Shown here: positions 1 through 11,125 of the stretch, in pieces
Layout of the letters: every line of letters begins with the position of its first letter
Numbering within the stretch: position 1 is the first letter of the stretch
Origin: Nilaparvata lugens
Lineage: Eukaryota; Arthropoda; Insecta; Hemiptera; Delphacidae
Assembly (NCBI RefSeq): GCF_014356525.2
Contig: NC_052508.1
Coordinates: forward strand, 47,905,858-47,969,857
Direction: 5' to 3'
Length of the DNA stretch: 64,000 nt
Position numbers and translations under genes: made by a program
The notes under the pieces: generated by a model
What the model was told of the DNA's origin: nothing
The model's database searches: none
Seen by the model: only the letters and a program-made list of their open reading frames with translations

Positions 1-752
1 TGTTCCACCGCATCATATTTAATTCCCAGAATAGTTATAAAATGATCTGTGATAGAATTTGGGAAAACTATTGGTATTATATCTTTTTTAAAGTTTATCA
101 GAATATGATATATACATGAAGCGCTATTATTTCCAATACGAGTTGCCTTCTTTATACAATGTAGGAATCCATATTCACTGAGTAGATTATCATAGTCTTC
201 CAGTTGCCTGTGCTGATTTGGTTCTTTTGTGTTGATGTTCAAATCTCCTAGAACGATGTGAAAATGCTTTCCATTATTATCCAAAATCTGCCTCAGATCA
301 ATGAGAAATTCTGTTAAGTCCAAGTGTGATGGAGATCTTTTTAACGCTGTTATAACAAAAGTATCTTTCCCAATTTTTAAATGCATATTCAAACAGTTGG
401 CTTGCCTAACTGCAATTTCTTTTATTTCGACAAAGTAGTCGGATTTGACATAGATTATTACTCCATCATTCTGTAGAATATTGTTTTCTGTTTTGTGGCA
501 GTTATAATTATTAATTGATTTCAAGGAAACACCACCAGCAATCCAGCATTCCGTTAAGACTATCACGTCGAAATCCACGTTCAGGTCTTCCAGTTGAATA
601 AGAAATTCTTCAAAATTTTTATTGTAGCTTCTGATGTTGAAATTGATGATTTTCAAGTTGAAAGGTTGGATTGTATTGTTGACATCTTGTGAATTTGGAA
701 TCGAAAAGTCTTCAATGTCTAATAAATCCAAATCCCCCATCAAATCAGCCAT
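1..752 (-). CDS. LINE ORF3, apurinic-like endonuclease domain (partial, continues past window start)
   Basis: An open frame of 250 codons from an ATG at 752 runs off the left edge without a stop. It reads as the exonuclease-endonuclease-phosphatase domain that nicks target DNA for non-LTR retrotransposition. Visible blocks in order: INFNIRSYN near residue 40, VLTECW near 75, NDGVIIYVK near 105, GDLNIN near 180, SCIYHI near 222 and ITDHF near 237. The family normally has Asp in the S-x-I-D-H block. Here it is Tyr, explained by a single GAT-to-TAT change, so nicking activity is probably lost. The NIRSYN and LTE-W blocks resemble those of the two CR1-like elements at 16684 and 47718. The start is chosen because the ATG lies exactly at the end of the preceding helicase ORF, overlapping it as ATGGCTGA. 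The reverse transcriptase should follow to the left of the window. Confidence 0.85.
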   Translation of the reverse strand, partial: MADLMGDLDLLDIEDFSIPNSQDVNNTIQPFNLKIINFNIRSYNKNFEEFLIQLEDLNVDFDVIVLTECWIAGGVSLKSINNYNCHKTENNILQNDGVIIYVKSDYFVEIKEIAVRQANCLNMHLKIGKDTFVITALKRSPSHLDLTEFLIDLRQILDNNGKHFHIVLGDLNINTKEPNQHRQLEDYDNLLSEYGFLHCIKKATRIGNNSASCIYHILINFKKDIIPIVFPNSITDHFITILGIKYDAVE

Positions 753-2675
753 TTTTGTTTTTGTGTTTATAATTATTTGTGTGCCAATTGTAGATATCCT
801 TGTCCTCAACTGATTGTATTTTTTGAGTTAATGACAGCATGAGATCTTGCTCTCCAACTGTTAAATATCTGAATGAGTTGGTATGCCTACTAAGTGCTAC
901 TATTATGTGCTGAATGCTATTGTAAATCTTGAGAGGTTTAGTATTTTTCCTCACTAGGATAACATCTCTAAACGTTAAACCCTGAGCTTCATGTATAGTT
1001 AGTATTGTTAATGAGCCAGCGGGAGCCTTGTTTTTAATAGCTTCCAGTACCATTTGTTTTTCTGATGGCGTGAATGTGAGGATTAAAGTTTGTGGTTGTA
1101 GGTTGTGAGGTTCTCCGTTAGTTATTGTTGGTTTAATTGATCGAATAATTTTATTTGTAGTGCAGATATCATTGTAGTAGTTAGACAACAGACAGCACAC
1201 ATCCATGGGACACCTGTTGGTTACTGATTGGTAAGAATCCGGATCCGCGAAAACAGAAATATATTTCCAGACTGCTGGTAAACCACTTCTCTCGATGTAA
1301 GATATTTGTTTTGAGTCTCCAACCAGTACTATCTCGTCTGCGCCTGTCGACGCTCAGAGACGAATCCCACGAAGCCGGCGTGCATAAGGATAGCTTCATC
1401 GATGAATACGCGCTTATATTTTTTGTGGCAGCCATTAATTAGAAACGACGTCACGGTTCTGTAATTTGAATTGATGATTGAGTTGAATTCATTTCCGTGT
1501 TTCTCCTGTATAGTTGATCTTATTCCTTTGATTGCGGCTCTTGTTTGAGTTAGTATGAGGTCTTCCATTGGTCGATGTTTATCAACAATTAGATGTGTTT
1601 TTCCGCTCCCTGGAACTCCATCAATCCATCTGATTCTTGGTATCTCGCATCGAGATATATCAATTTTCGAAACAGCATCCAACAGTTCCTCATTAAGCAT
1701 CACTTGAGTGTCTCGACTAACCATAATATATTTTTCATTGGTTCTAAATCTGCGAGAACTGTTGTCAAATGATACGTAAGCTCCGCCTCCCTCCATACTG
1801 AATCCCATTCTATATTTTGAAGTAGTTGGTAGAAGGAACATTTTCAATTCATTATCGTAGACATTCATACTCCTCAATTCAATTTCTCTGAAGACCGACG
1901 ATGAAGCATGAAGATTTTCGGTTCGAAGTGTTAAAAGTGCTTCTTTAAAAATATCTGCGTTTATTTTATCATATTGCTGTAAAAGATTTTTCAATTCAAT
2001 CATGCAATTTAGAAAGTTATGGTGCTTGCTATCTTCTGGTAGATAACCTCTTGGGCATACTTTTTCTTCTGGCCGATCTGGTTCTGGAATATTGAGAAAA
2101 TTCATGCTGTTAGTGCCCCTATGATAAAATATATATTTCAAATAATTAGTTGATAAGATAAAACTGAGTAAATCAATTGAGGATAATTCTGCTAGCTGGC
2201 TGAATTCATCTATGCCTACGACAAGTGGATAATTCATTGATGCCCATTCATTTATTTCCAATAGCACTTTTTTAATTTATTCTAGAGCATTATAATCATT
2301 TACTGGCAACAAGTCATTGCGAATTAATTGTTTACTGTCAGGCGTGTTGATTGTTTTCAGTAAGATCGCCGAACATTGGTTTTGTAGACTAATTGGCTCA
2401 AGGCTACACCACTCCTCTAGCGTCAGCGATTTTGACTTTAGTACGTGCGAGAATCCATCTGAGACTCGAATCTTATTTTCTCCTTCGTAAGCAAACGCTA
2501 AATTAATATCGGAATATTCACCGTAATTCTGAATTAATGATACTCTACTTTTTGACGTTTGTTTATTTACATGTAGCTTACTTATCTTTTTTAGAGATTT
2601 TTCAATAGTCGACGGCTCTCTTCTATTGATGCTAGGCTTAATTAGAGTTTCTTTTTTCAATATCCTATTTTTCAT
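745..2675 (-). pseudogene. Alphavirus-like superfamily 1 helicase ORF inside a LINE (broken)
   Basis: About 643 codons between ORF1 and the endonuclease ORF. The N-terminal half (2675 to about 1650) has no domain I recognise. The C-terminal half carries the ordered motifs of an RNA-virus SF1 helicase: motif I GVPGSGKTH (about 1595-1620), motif II VFIDEA (about 1391-1412), motif III LVGDSKQ (about 1309-1331), a CPMDV block like motif IV (about 1200-1215), motif V TIHEAQG (about 970-1000) and motif VI VALSRH (about 885-905). This set is typical of alphavirus-like viruses (virga-, beny-, kita- and negevirus types); families in this group bind NTP at motifs I and II and unwind RNA. Breaks: an in-frame TAA at 2277-2279, and a frameshift between motifs II and III (about 1331-1375). 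The ORF ends with the TGA at 745-747. An old viral insertion is the alternative, but the joints with both LINE ORFs favour a captured domain. Confidence 0.78.
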
Positions 2676-2678
2676 TTT

Positions 2679-3975
2679 TTAAGCAATCCCATAGTTCGTT
2701 CTATCAATAACTTGTTGCAGTGCTCTTCTATAACATGGGCATTTTGCGTCATTGGCTTTATGACTAGCTGGCTTATTATTCTTTTTACAATTTACACAAG
2801 TTGGAATTTCCTTTTCGGAAGGGCAGTTTTTGGAATTATGTCCTATAACTGAACAGTGCCCGCAGACATCCTGTTCTTTTTTACAATGCTTCATAACGTG
2901 ATTAAACCCATGGCACCGGAAGCATCTCTGAGCTACAGTATAGTCACTGGCTTTGCAGCATGTAAAGTCGATAAACAGCTTTACCTTGTTAATTATCAGC
3001 TTCCTTATTTCAGGATCGCATTCAAACACCCAATGAAGGGTATCTTTATCTCTTGGGCCTAACTTGAATGATGGGACGCAGCCTTTGACAAAATCTTCTT
3101 TTTGGATTCCAGAGTTATAGAATTTCTTTTCATAGATGATCTCTGGCAGCTCATCTTTATTTAAATCTGATGGGACATCGTACAAGATTATCCTTGGCTT
3201 CTTGTTTGCAGGCTCCGTGATTTTTATCCCTCCTTTTTGTAAGCTTTTGTTTGTTAGTATTTTTTTCTTATCATCCAATGTATCCAGAACAATAAGAAGG
3301 CCACCGCCTCGAACATTAACAGTTTTCTTCACTCTTATATTTTCTTTCTTTGGAATGTTTTCCTTCAGACTTTTCCTTGTTTTTTCACTACTCTACTTCT
3401 CATTATCTCCTACCAATTCCAATTTTGTAGGTTTTAGAAGAAGTACGTGCTCTTTAGGTTGGATTCTTCTTACGTTTCCTATTTTTTCTGCTGTTGATGC
3501 CTTCTTTGGTAACTTAATCACTTCAGCAAAACTGGGTGATTTATTACTGATCTCCTGCATTTTTTTATTTAAGCTGATTATTGTTTCTTCTAACTTTGGC
3601 GCACCTGAATTGAGATTTTCTCTCAACTGACATAGTAATAGCCCTTGTTTCGATTCTAACGACAGATTCCGTTGTTTCAACTAACATCTCTGAAAATCTA
3701 TCATAATCTACTCTTAAAAGTTTCTTTCTCTCATATTCAACTGCAGCCCATTTTTCAAAATCCAAGAGTTTATTATATAGTTCCTCAATATCCTTTTTGA
3801 ATTCATTGGCTATAACTTCACTTATAGTATTCATATTATTACCTTTTTGCAGCTCCACCTCCTGGTCCTGTTTTTGTTGTTGAAACGCCTCTCCTTCTTC
3901 TTTCTTCTCCTCTTCTTCGTATTCTGGAATCACTCCATATGGTGGTTTTTTGGTGATTGCATTTGTTGAAAAGAC
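2679..3975 (-). pseudogene. LINE ORF1, gag-like protein with CCHC zinc knuckles (broken)
   Basis: Nucleic-acid-binding ORF1 of the helicase-bearing element. The N-terminal part (3975 to about 3660) is highly charged, with an acidic EEEEKKEE run and a probable coiled coil. The middle (3680-3393) has SFAEVIK and a basic linker. The C-terminal part (3332-2679) ends with knuckles of the form CFRCHGFNHVMKHC and CGHCSVIGHNSKNC, then a CVNC..H....C block. These are typical of I/Jockey/R1-type gag-like ORF1s. Disablements: a frameshift at about 3640-3690 and one in-frame TAG at 3393-3395; the codons from 3392 to 3333 stay open in the same frame. No ATG is seen at the 5' end, since the frame opens after a TGA near 3980. 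The ORF ends in TAA at 2679-2681, in frame with the helicase ORF start at 2675. One fused ORF1-helicase frame with a later nonsense mutation is therefore also possible. Confidence 0.75.
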
Positions 3976-4104
3976 ACCTCACTATAATGTTGATGGTACT
4001 ACACTATATAGCTGATATTAAACTAACACTATTCTATTGACCTACTTTTCACTGTTATTGAAAGCTACTCTACTCACTAATTTAGATGTTTACTGTACGA
4101 CTGC

Positions 4105-4323
4105 TCGACTACGACAATAAATGAAGCAACGGACTCCATCAAACATAAGAAAATTATTTTTTCTGATATACAGGGTATAGATAAACAAATGATAGAATCA
4201 GACAAAAAGAGAGGGATGGCTGATGAATTCAATAAATATTTTACTACAATTGGTACAGAGATTACAAATAGGAATCTGAATAACTTGAATCAAGATAAAA
4301 AGAGTATATTCACGAAATTGTAG
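4105..4323 (+). pseudogene. LINE ORF2 fragment (endonuclease-RT connector)
   Basis: About 72 open plus-strand codons with the connector signature that precedes the RT palm in CR1-type ORF2s: INEATDSIK, then KIIFSDIQG and MADEFNKYFTTIG. The homologous stretch in the LINE at 16684 reads VADGFNDYFSHVG. The frame ends in TAG at 4321-4323. It points away from the helicase-bearing element. It is a short relic; neither a 5' nor a 3' end is seen within it. Confidence 0.6.
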
Positions 4324-4780
4324 CTCCTTCTTCTCATACCAGTATCAGAAGTGGGAGTAATTAGGACTGTTCTGAGTCTGAACTGTATATTTTATAAAAG
4401 AAAATGTTTTTTTGTTTTTTGTTAATTAGTACAAGACGAACCATTCCTCGGTGCAGGCCTAGCCTAATGAGGAGTGTACTTATTATTTTTGTTTATTTCA
4501 ATAAAATTGTAAAATGAAGTGAAAAAAGAAGATATTTCGATTTTATTGAACCTCATGTGGAAAACACTTGTTCCAAACTAATAAGTTTATTATTTTTATT
4601 TTTAGAACACTATCCCGAATGGAATAAAAACAAATACAAATCAATTTAAAGTTGGAAATTATTTTATAGATGGTGGCTACTAATTTATTTCTAAGTTTTT
4701 TATGTTTTTCTCGTCATATTGTATAGATGACTTATCTACTGTACTTCTTTAATCTACGATTTGTATAGCAAAACAAGATT
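4324..4780 (+). other. 3'-UTR-like tail, no gene
   Basis: AT-rich sequence after the LINE fragment. It includes a conserved-looking CCTCGGTGCAGGCC segment near 4449 and an AATAAAAT at about 4500-4507, which could be the polyadenylation signal of the fragmentary LINE. No ORF of note was seen. Confidence 0.3.
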
Positions 4781-4844
4781 TATTTTAGTTCATAAGGAAC
4801 TAGAGTAACCCGAATGAAGGCAATGGTCGGGTGGAGAGTCATGT

Positions 4845-4945
4845 CCGGTACGCGGCGGCGCGGCGCGGCACGTCTCCAGTGTGTTCTGTGCTTCAACTGA
4901 CAAGGCGGCGCGGCGAGGAGTGGCGCGGCGCGGCGGGTCTTCAGA
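4845..4945. repeat. GC-rich island with CGGCG repeats
   Basis: About 100 bp rich in GGCGGCGCGGCGC motifs in two clusters (near 4852-4870 and 4905-4940), inside sequence that is otherwise strongly AT-rich. Both clusters border similar CTTC(A)GTG-type words, suggesting an internal repeat. An open frame crosses it on the minus strand, but the composition explains that and no protein family is recognised. Likely part of a dispersed repeat. Confidence 0.45.
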
Positions 4946-5031
4946 GTGCTATGAGCTTTTGTTGTCCTGAGTGGAAAAAACTCTACAGCTGCATCTAGTG
5001 CTCGGTCCACACTCTTACAAGGCTTCGTCAA

Positions 5032-8000
5032 TTAACTGATTGAATTGAGAGTTTTGTGAGCCGATTTCGGAGAAGTAATTAGCAGCCGGTCAAGTGGGCT
5101 TTCAATATTCTGTTCGTTGTTCCCCTAAAAAAATCAATTCCACCCCTTGAGGTCTACGGGGCCCTCATACTGAAAAGTTGGCTCACTTTTCTCATCTGTG
5201 AAGTTGGAAAGTTGTTCGCTCCAACTTTTCTAGTAGCTGCTGTGTCTTGAATTTGATGGATGACGAAACTTTACTAGGTGAAATTAATTGCAAATCGATC
5301 TGCTTTCCCTATATTGAACAATGCGCTTTCTGTTTGCCAACCACAATGGAGTTCCAGACTAGTTTCCAGTACTTGAACTAGTTGCTAGTATGCACTATGT
5401 AGTAGTTATAGTTTTCAGTGCCGCAATTACTGTGTGATAAACTCGAGTTGAGTCCAAGTTTAAACTTGATTAAACTCACAAACAGGCGAGTAGTTTTATG
5501 AATCAGACTCGTAAAGCGTGCATTTCATGATATTGCAGCTAAACTACTTCATTTCATCTCAGTGTTATTTACAAACTCAAGCCTCTAACGTGCAAAGTTT
5601 GTTTACTTTTAATAGCATTAAATCGTGAATTCCTTCAAATTGTATACCTTATGAGTATTAAAAATGAGTTCTTAACAATTTCCATCGGTTGATGAAAAGT
5701 TGCTAGAGAATGTAGGTTATTTCAAAATTATTATTTGAAAGTTACTGGAGAAACTGAATTTTTTTGTACCGTTCAAATATTATCTCTTATGCTTTGTATT
5801 TGAATTAAATACTTGCTATATTATGTGATTTTCCAATTTACGATCACCATATAAGAGTTAGATTGTTCTGTTACTTCCATAAAATTCATCATACAACTGT
5901 TTCTCAATGTCAATAAGTTTCGACTGAAGAAGAATACTGTGGTTTTTTCAACAGTAATGCAGAATGACAAAATCCCTTATAGAGAATCCCAGAAAATCCC
6001 TCATATCTATATAATGGAATGTTGATAATTTTAATGGAATCCAACAATGAAATTTTAACTATTGCTCTTCTCATTCGAGGTAGAATACTTGCTTTGACAT
6101 CAGCCGTATTTATGAACATTGTTTGAATACCACTACCACCTAGATGTGAATTAAGGTGGTAGTGACTTGACTGAAAATAATTTGGTTGCTGAACAACCTC
6201 ATACGAGAATATTTCTGGTTGCTGCTTGATATTAGTTGCTATAGATCCATTTGCTCTTCTCTATGTAAAAACGATTCAAGAAACGTTTGAAATAAGTTCG
6301 GTAAGTATGGTTCGTGAAAATCGTTCTCAAATTTTCATCATTATCACCTCCATCAATTCTGCATAGTTTGAACTCCAATTATTCTATTCTATCAGAATGG
6401 AATTCCTATTAATGACGTAATACCTGAATCTAATCCTGATCTATTGGGAAAAAACTCTTCAACAAGAGCTAAGTACAATATCTATCAGAACTGTCACGTG
6501 GACCAATTTACTCCTTATCATCATATTATTGATAATCTACATCGTTAAGAAAGAAGAGGTTTATGATAAAACAATTATATGGTTCAAAAATGAAAAAGTC
6601 ATCTTCCAATCTGAAAAGTTTAATATACACAGTTTCATGATATTACACAGTAAGCTAAGAATTTACTTAATTGATAATCATGAATCTCTTAGCAAATTGT
6701 GATACATCTTCATTTCAAAGCACATAATTTCCGAAATATTTGTAACATTCATTCTAATTGATCATGAGCTGAATCAGTGTCAAAGTTGATAAAAATCATT
6801 TTGGAATTTCCCTGATTTCACCAGAATAGCAAGATCTTAGAAATTAATTAATTTCGGTCTAATATTCTAAATATAGGATAATGCTCAATATTGATAGCAG
6901 TCCACTCATAGTTGCAGGTTATTCATCCAATTTTATTTAATATAATTTCATTCCAGAGCCAGTCTCATTTTCAGTTTGAATATCTTATAATGTACGAACT
7001 TTCAAGGCTTGTTTCAAACAGACTCAGAGAGACATGAGTAGGACACCTCTTAAACGTTACTGTGACAGTTATAAGTAAGCTAATATATGAGCCATTTCAC
7101 ATCACAGTGGCACTCCTCATGTGCATCAGTTAATCTTCTCGGCTTTTCATGTCCACATTTAACCCATATGGTTCAACGTTTTAATGCCACAGCATTACTC
7201 ATTTCTCTGCACCAGTTTAAAACTAGCCTTGAAATGACTCCAGATCTAATATTTAAATGATCTAAAAACTATCCTAATTAGTCTACCTAATTTTATTTAC
7301 AAAAATCACACGTCATCATCACAAAAGTCAAACAATAAGATCAATATAATGTACATGATCGATTCCCAGTTTACCCTGCTTAGCCTTTCATAGAATGTAA
7401 AGTAACCAGATGAGAGTTTTCTCAGTCTTTAGAAAAAGTGACAATCAGAATAAAATTATTTATCGATGATTTATGTCCAGAGAAAATGTATTGTGATAAT
7501 TCACTGTTTTTTTGTAATTATTATTCTATTCAAGCTGTCTGCAATAACTAAAGAGGCGAACAGGTTACAAAAGGATTGTGACATAAGAGAATTAGGTAAC
7601 ATGTATGTTTTGGTGATACGGTACTGTAAGTGGATCATCTTGACACGACGAATCTTGCTGCTAGATTTGAGAAAGTCCTATTTGCAATTTACAATTTTTT
7701 TCATGATAAAATTGAAACACTGGTCTTGTGAATTTAAAATATAATTATTAAGAATTTGAAACTTTATTTTTTGCAACGTTTTGTTTCATCGAGAACTTCT
7801 AAGATCTTAATTTTCCACGACTGTAAAACTACATTTTGTATTGATTTAATATGTAATAAAGATTCAACGTTTTTGAACATCATAACCGAACCAATCTGAA
7901 AACGATATTATATTATTTATTTTTTTTTATGTTACAGAGTGCTGTAAATGTAGTGCTTAATAGTGATACATATCATACCTGACTCATCGTATCCAGTTCG

Positions 8001-10500
8001 AGCTTCCAACCTCAACTCAACCAGGTACTAGAACTTTACAAATTTTCAAGATGGAATATATTCCTCTTTATATACTGTGTATTTCTCCACAGCTTCCCAA
8101 CTATAAGGTATAGCTTACAACACTAAGCTATTCAACTATGCATCAAGCTATTCACAGTTAACATATCTAAAGTGAAGCGTAATCCACTTCAATGCTGTGG
8201 TTTGAAGTGAATTTCACTATAGTATTTCTATGCTATTCATCTCAGTAACGTACAGCCAAAGAGAATTCCAGTATGAAACTGGATCCTGTTTAGTGTGTAC
8301 ACAGTACACATGAAGCACGATTCAGTATGACTTTCTTTTGAACTGCTCAGTATTTTTCCTGGTTGGAAAATCTTTTTAGTTCGTTTCAAAGGTGAGTTTT
8401 CAAAAAGGTCCGCTGCAAGCCAAGTAGTCAGCTTTTCCTGGATCCATCGACATTCTCAATCGCTTTCAACCAAGGCTGAACGTGTCCGAGGTTCGAATTA
8501 GTTTCACCGCAGCTCGGGATGTATGTGTGTGTAGTCGATTCGTCTGCTTTGAGCAATTGAATCTTTCACTCTTTCTCAAATCTTTTTCTAGTTGATGGAT
8601 TCCATCGCTTTAAGGTGATCAGCCAGAGTAACTGGTAATGTATCAGAAAGTATTTGTTTTTGATATTCGACAAAGAGAGAAAACGACAAGAGTGAGTTAA
8701 TTGAAATCTATGAGATATTTGTGAATTCACTATTTTTGCAAGAATTTGAGCTTATTCTCCAAACACTACTTCTCCACCATTAAATTTTCCATATACCATG
8801 GTTATATTGAAGGTATATCAATATACCAGGTTCTATATACTAGGATTTGGGAATTTACCAATATATTTTCTCTGCTTGCCAAATGGAAAAATTGATAAGG
8901 ATAATTTTCCTAGTTCCAGGATTTTTCGTTCCAAAATGCGGTCTATCATTTTGCTTCAAATAATAAGATACTCTCTAGTAGAAACTTGTTGGCAGAGAAT
9001 TTCGGAATTGTTGAAAAGGTTTGATCATAATTGAAAATTCCACTCTAAAAAATTCAGGAAACGTACAAATTTTCTCTTTCATTGCAATTGAATAAATTAT
9101 CAATCAACTATAATTAAAAACGACTGTATCGTAATTCAAATTCTATAATTATGCTTGGCTTATGTTATGTATTGGAACTTGGAAATTGAATTGAGCTGAA
9201 GTAGTTTCTCTACTAGTTTCTAATGAGTTTTGATGAACAATTCCAATTACGGTTGCAAAATGATTAGGAAAGTTTTCAACATTGTTAGAGTGACCGAGCA
9301 TTTGTCTCGTGCTCTTGACAGGCTATTTGTAGCCTTAACAGTAGAAAATTTATATAGTTTTCGTTAATAGAAACAACTTAATAGACAGTATATTGAGGAA
9401 TATGTTACTATAATAGGAATTCATAATATATTTTATGTTAGCTTCACTAACTTGTTTCAAATTGTTTATTCTATGAGATAGACTACCTGCTCTTAATTCA
9501 TATTTTTAATTTTCAACTTGATAATATGAATTGTAAATTTATTCCTATATTTTAACTCATCAACCCATAGGTTGATCAAAGTTCATTCCTTGCAAATCAA
9601 CTTCATCATATTTTTCTCTCCAGTATAGTCTACATTTATTTTATTTCTGGCTGTAGTCCAGCAAATATTTCTCTAATTCAATTGAACAAACCTCTTCTCT
9701 GTTGATCAACAATAAAATTCAATCATCATCCTATTTGTTCAATTTTATTGTATTATCATTCAAATTTTTCTGCATCGAATTATATTTCGTGATAAGATGT
9801 TTATTATGGTGAGAATGCTCGATGCTCATCCATTTATAATTACCAAATTTCAATTTTCCGAACGATCAATCCCATTCAGTTTGAATCATTGATCACAGAA
9901 GTAGTAGATCGTTTACGCTGCAACTTCTCCCTATGAACTAATTGATCCAGCTCTGGGAATTTCCCCATTCATTCAGCAGATGTGTGAACAGATTGGATGT
10001 CTGAGATGAGGATTATCATCTCAACTGATGATGTATTGGGTAACTCTTCAGTTATAGATCAAGTCAAGCTTTGAAATCATTATTTCGAGATGTATTGTGA
10101 TACTAGCGCTCTAAAATACGACATTTTTCCAAGTTCCAATACAATATCTCCCTTGATTGATACGTGTTAGAAAGTACAGAGAAAGCATGACAACAAGTAA
10201 TAATTATTGAACAAGTGCGTAATTGAAACATTTGCAGCATCACTTAAACGTTTTTCATTCTAAAATTCGGTACTTTAATATCACACATAACTTATCTTTT
10301 GAATCTGCACTCTAAAATTAATATTCTTTTGTGGATTGATTCCCCGATTTTTATTACCGGAAACCACCTCTACTCATTAACATTTAAATGTAAGTCTCCT
10401 CTATCAATCCAATTTTCTGTTTTCATTGACTGTTTGACCCTGAATTCAAATTGAAGAGAATTCTTTGAGCTGGTTTAAAATATTTTACACAAATAATCTC
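5032..10500. other. Non-coding interval downstream of the lipase gene
   Basis: AT-rich sequence with only short, compositionally random ORFs (for example 7466-7744 and 8798-9034), none matching a known family. A slightly more GC-rich patch at about 8400-8560 contains an AAAGGTGAGT word that could be a splice donor, but no reading frame or acceptor supports an exon. No RNA gene was recognised. Confidence 0.4.
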
Positions 10501-10506
10501 TTTATT
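10501..10506 (-). terminator. Candidate polyadenylation signal for the lipase gene
   Basis: AATAAA on the minus strand, about 620 bp beyond the lipase stop codon. No better canonical hexamer was seen between it and the stop. In sequence this AT-rich the hexamer is common by chance, so support is weak. Confidence 0.22.
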
Positions 10507-11125
10507 GCACTGCTTGATTCTTCTCTATTTGAATATGCATTTGTAGTTGCCTTTATAACTGTCATAGGGACAAATAATTATGCAAAAGAATCCTCCCATT
10601 ATAATTTTTTCTGATTTCAATGTTTAGTTGAAGCTATGTACCTAAAATGCATATTGCTTGTCTTGTAAGTACATTGGTTGCACCCGATTATTACTTGAAA
10701 ACACTGATTATACCAGAATTGATTATTACTCTACTCAACACTTCATGTTTATCACTCTCACTCGAAAAATGTCTCATTCCTCCCTTTCTTTATCTAATAT
10801 CCTGTTGATGCTCAACCGACATAATGTAATACTGTGAATACCGTTTTTTTTACAAAAAATAGCAAAATCGGTGAATTGTCATTATTTATAAATTAGCATA
10901 GAGAGCAATGACGCTTCAAGAATTCTCTTCACTATCAAATTCACTGTTTTGAATTGATGGTTGACTTTGAATTCAAACACTTACCCAAAGAGTCTCTCTA
11001 TTCAAATGGAGTCTTTTGTTTTGGATGTACAGTTGGAGCTAACTTAAAACTAACACAAACACAGATGAAGCTTAGCAGGATATTGAAAACGTTCAATCGA
11101 TGAGATCAAATGGTATCTACTGGAA

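Larger units (their letters stand above)
1..3985 (-). mobile_element. Non-LTR retrotransposon with an inserted SF1 helicase ORF (5' part; runs off window)
   Basis: Three reading frames in one orientation make one element: a zinc-knuckle gag-like ORF1 (about 3975-2679), a helicase ORF (2675-745) and the start of an apurinic-endonuclease ORF (752 to beyond base 1). The joints are compact. ORF1 ends in TAA, followed by AAA and then an ATG in the same frame; the helicase stop overlaps the endonuclease ATG by 8 nt. That tightness argues for one tri-cistronic element rather than a chance viral insertion beside a LINE. The RT lies outside the window. The 5' boundary is uncertain, set near 3985 because ORF1 opens after a TGA there and an unrelated LINE fragment in the other orientation starts near 4105. 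Four disabling changes are visible: a frameshift and a TAG in ORF1, and a TAA and a frameshift in the helicase ORF. The endonuclease also has one catalytic-site substitution. This copy is therefore dead. Confidence 0.72.
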
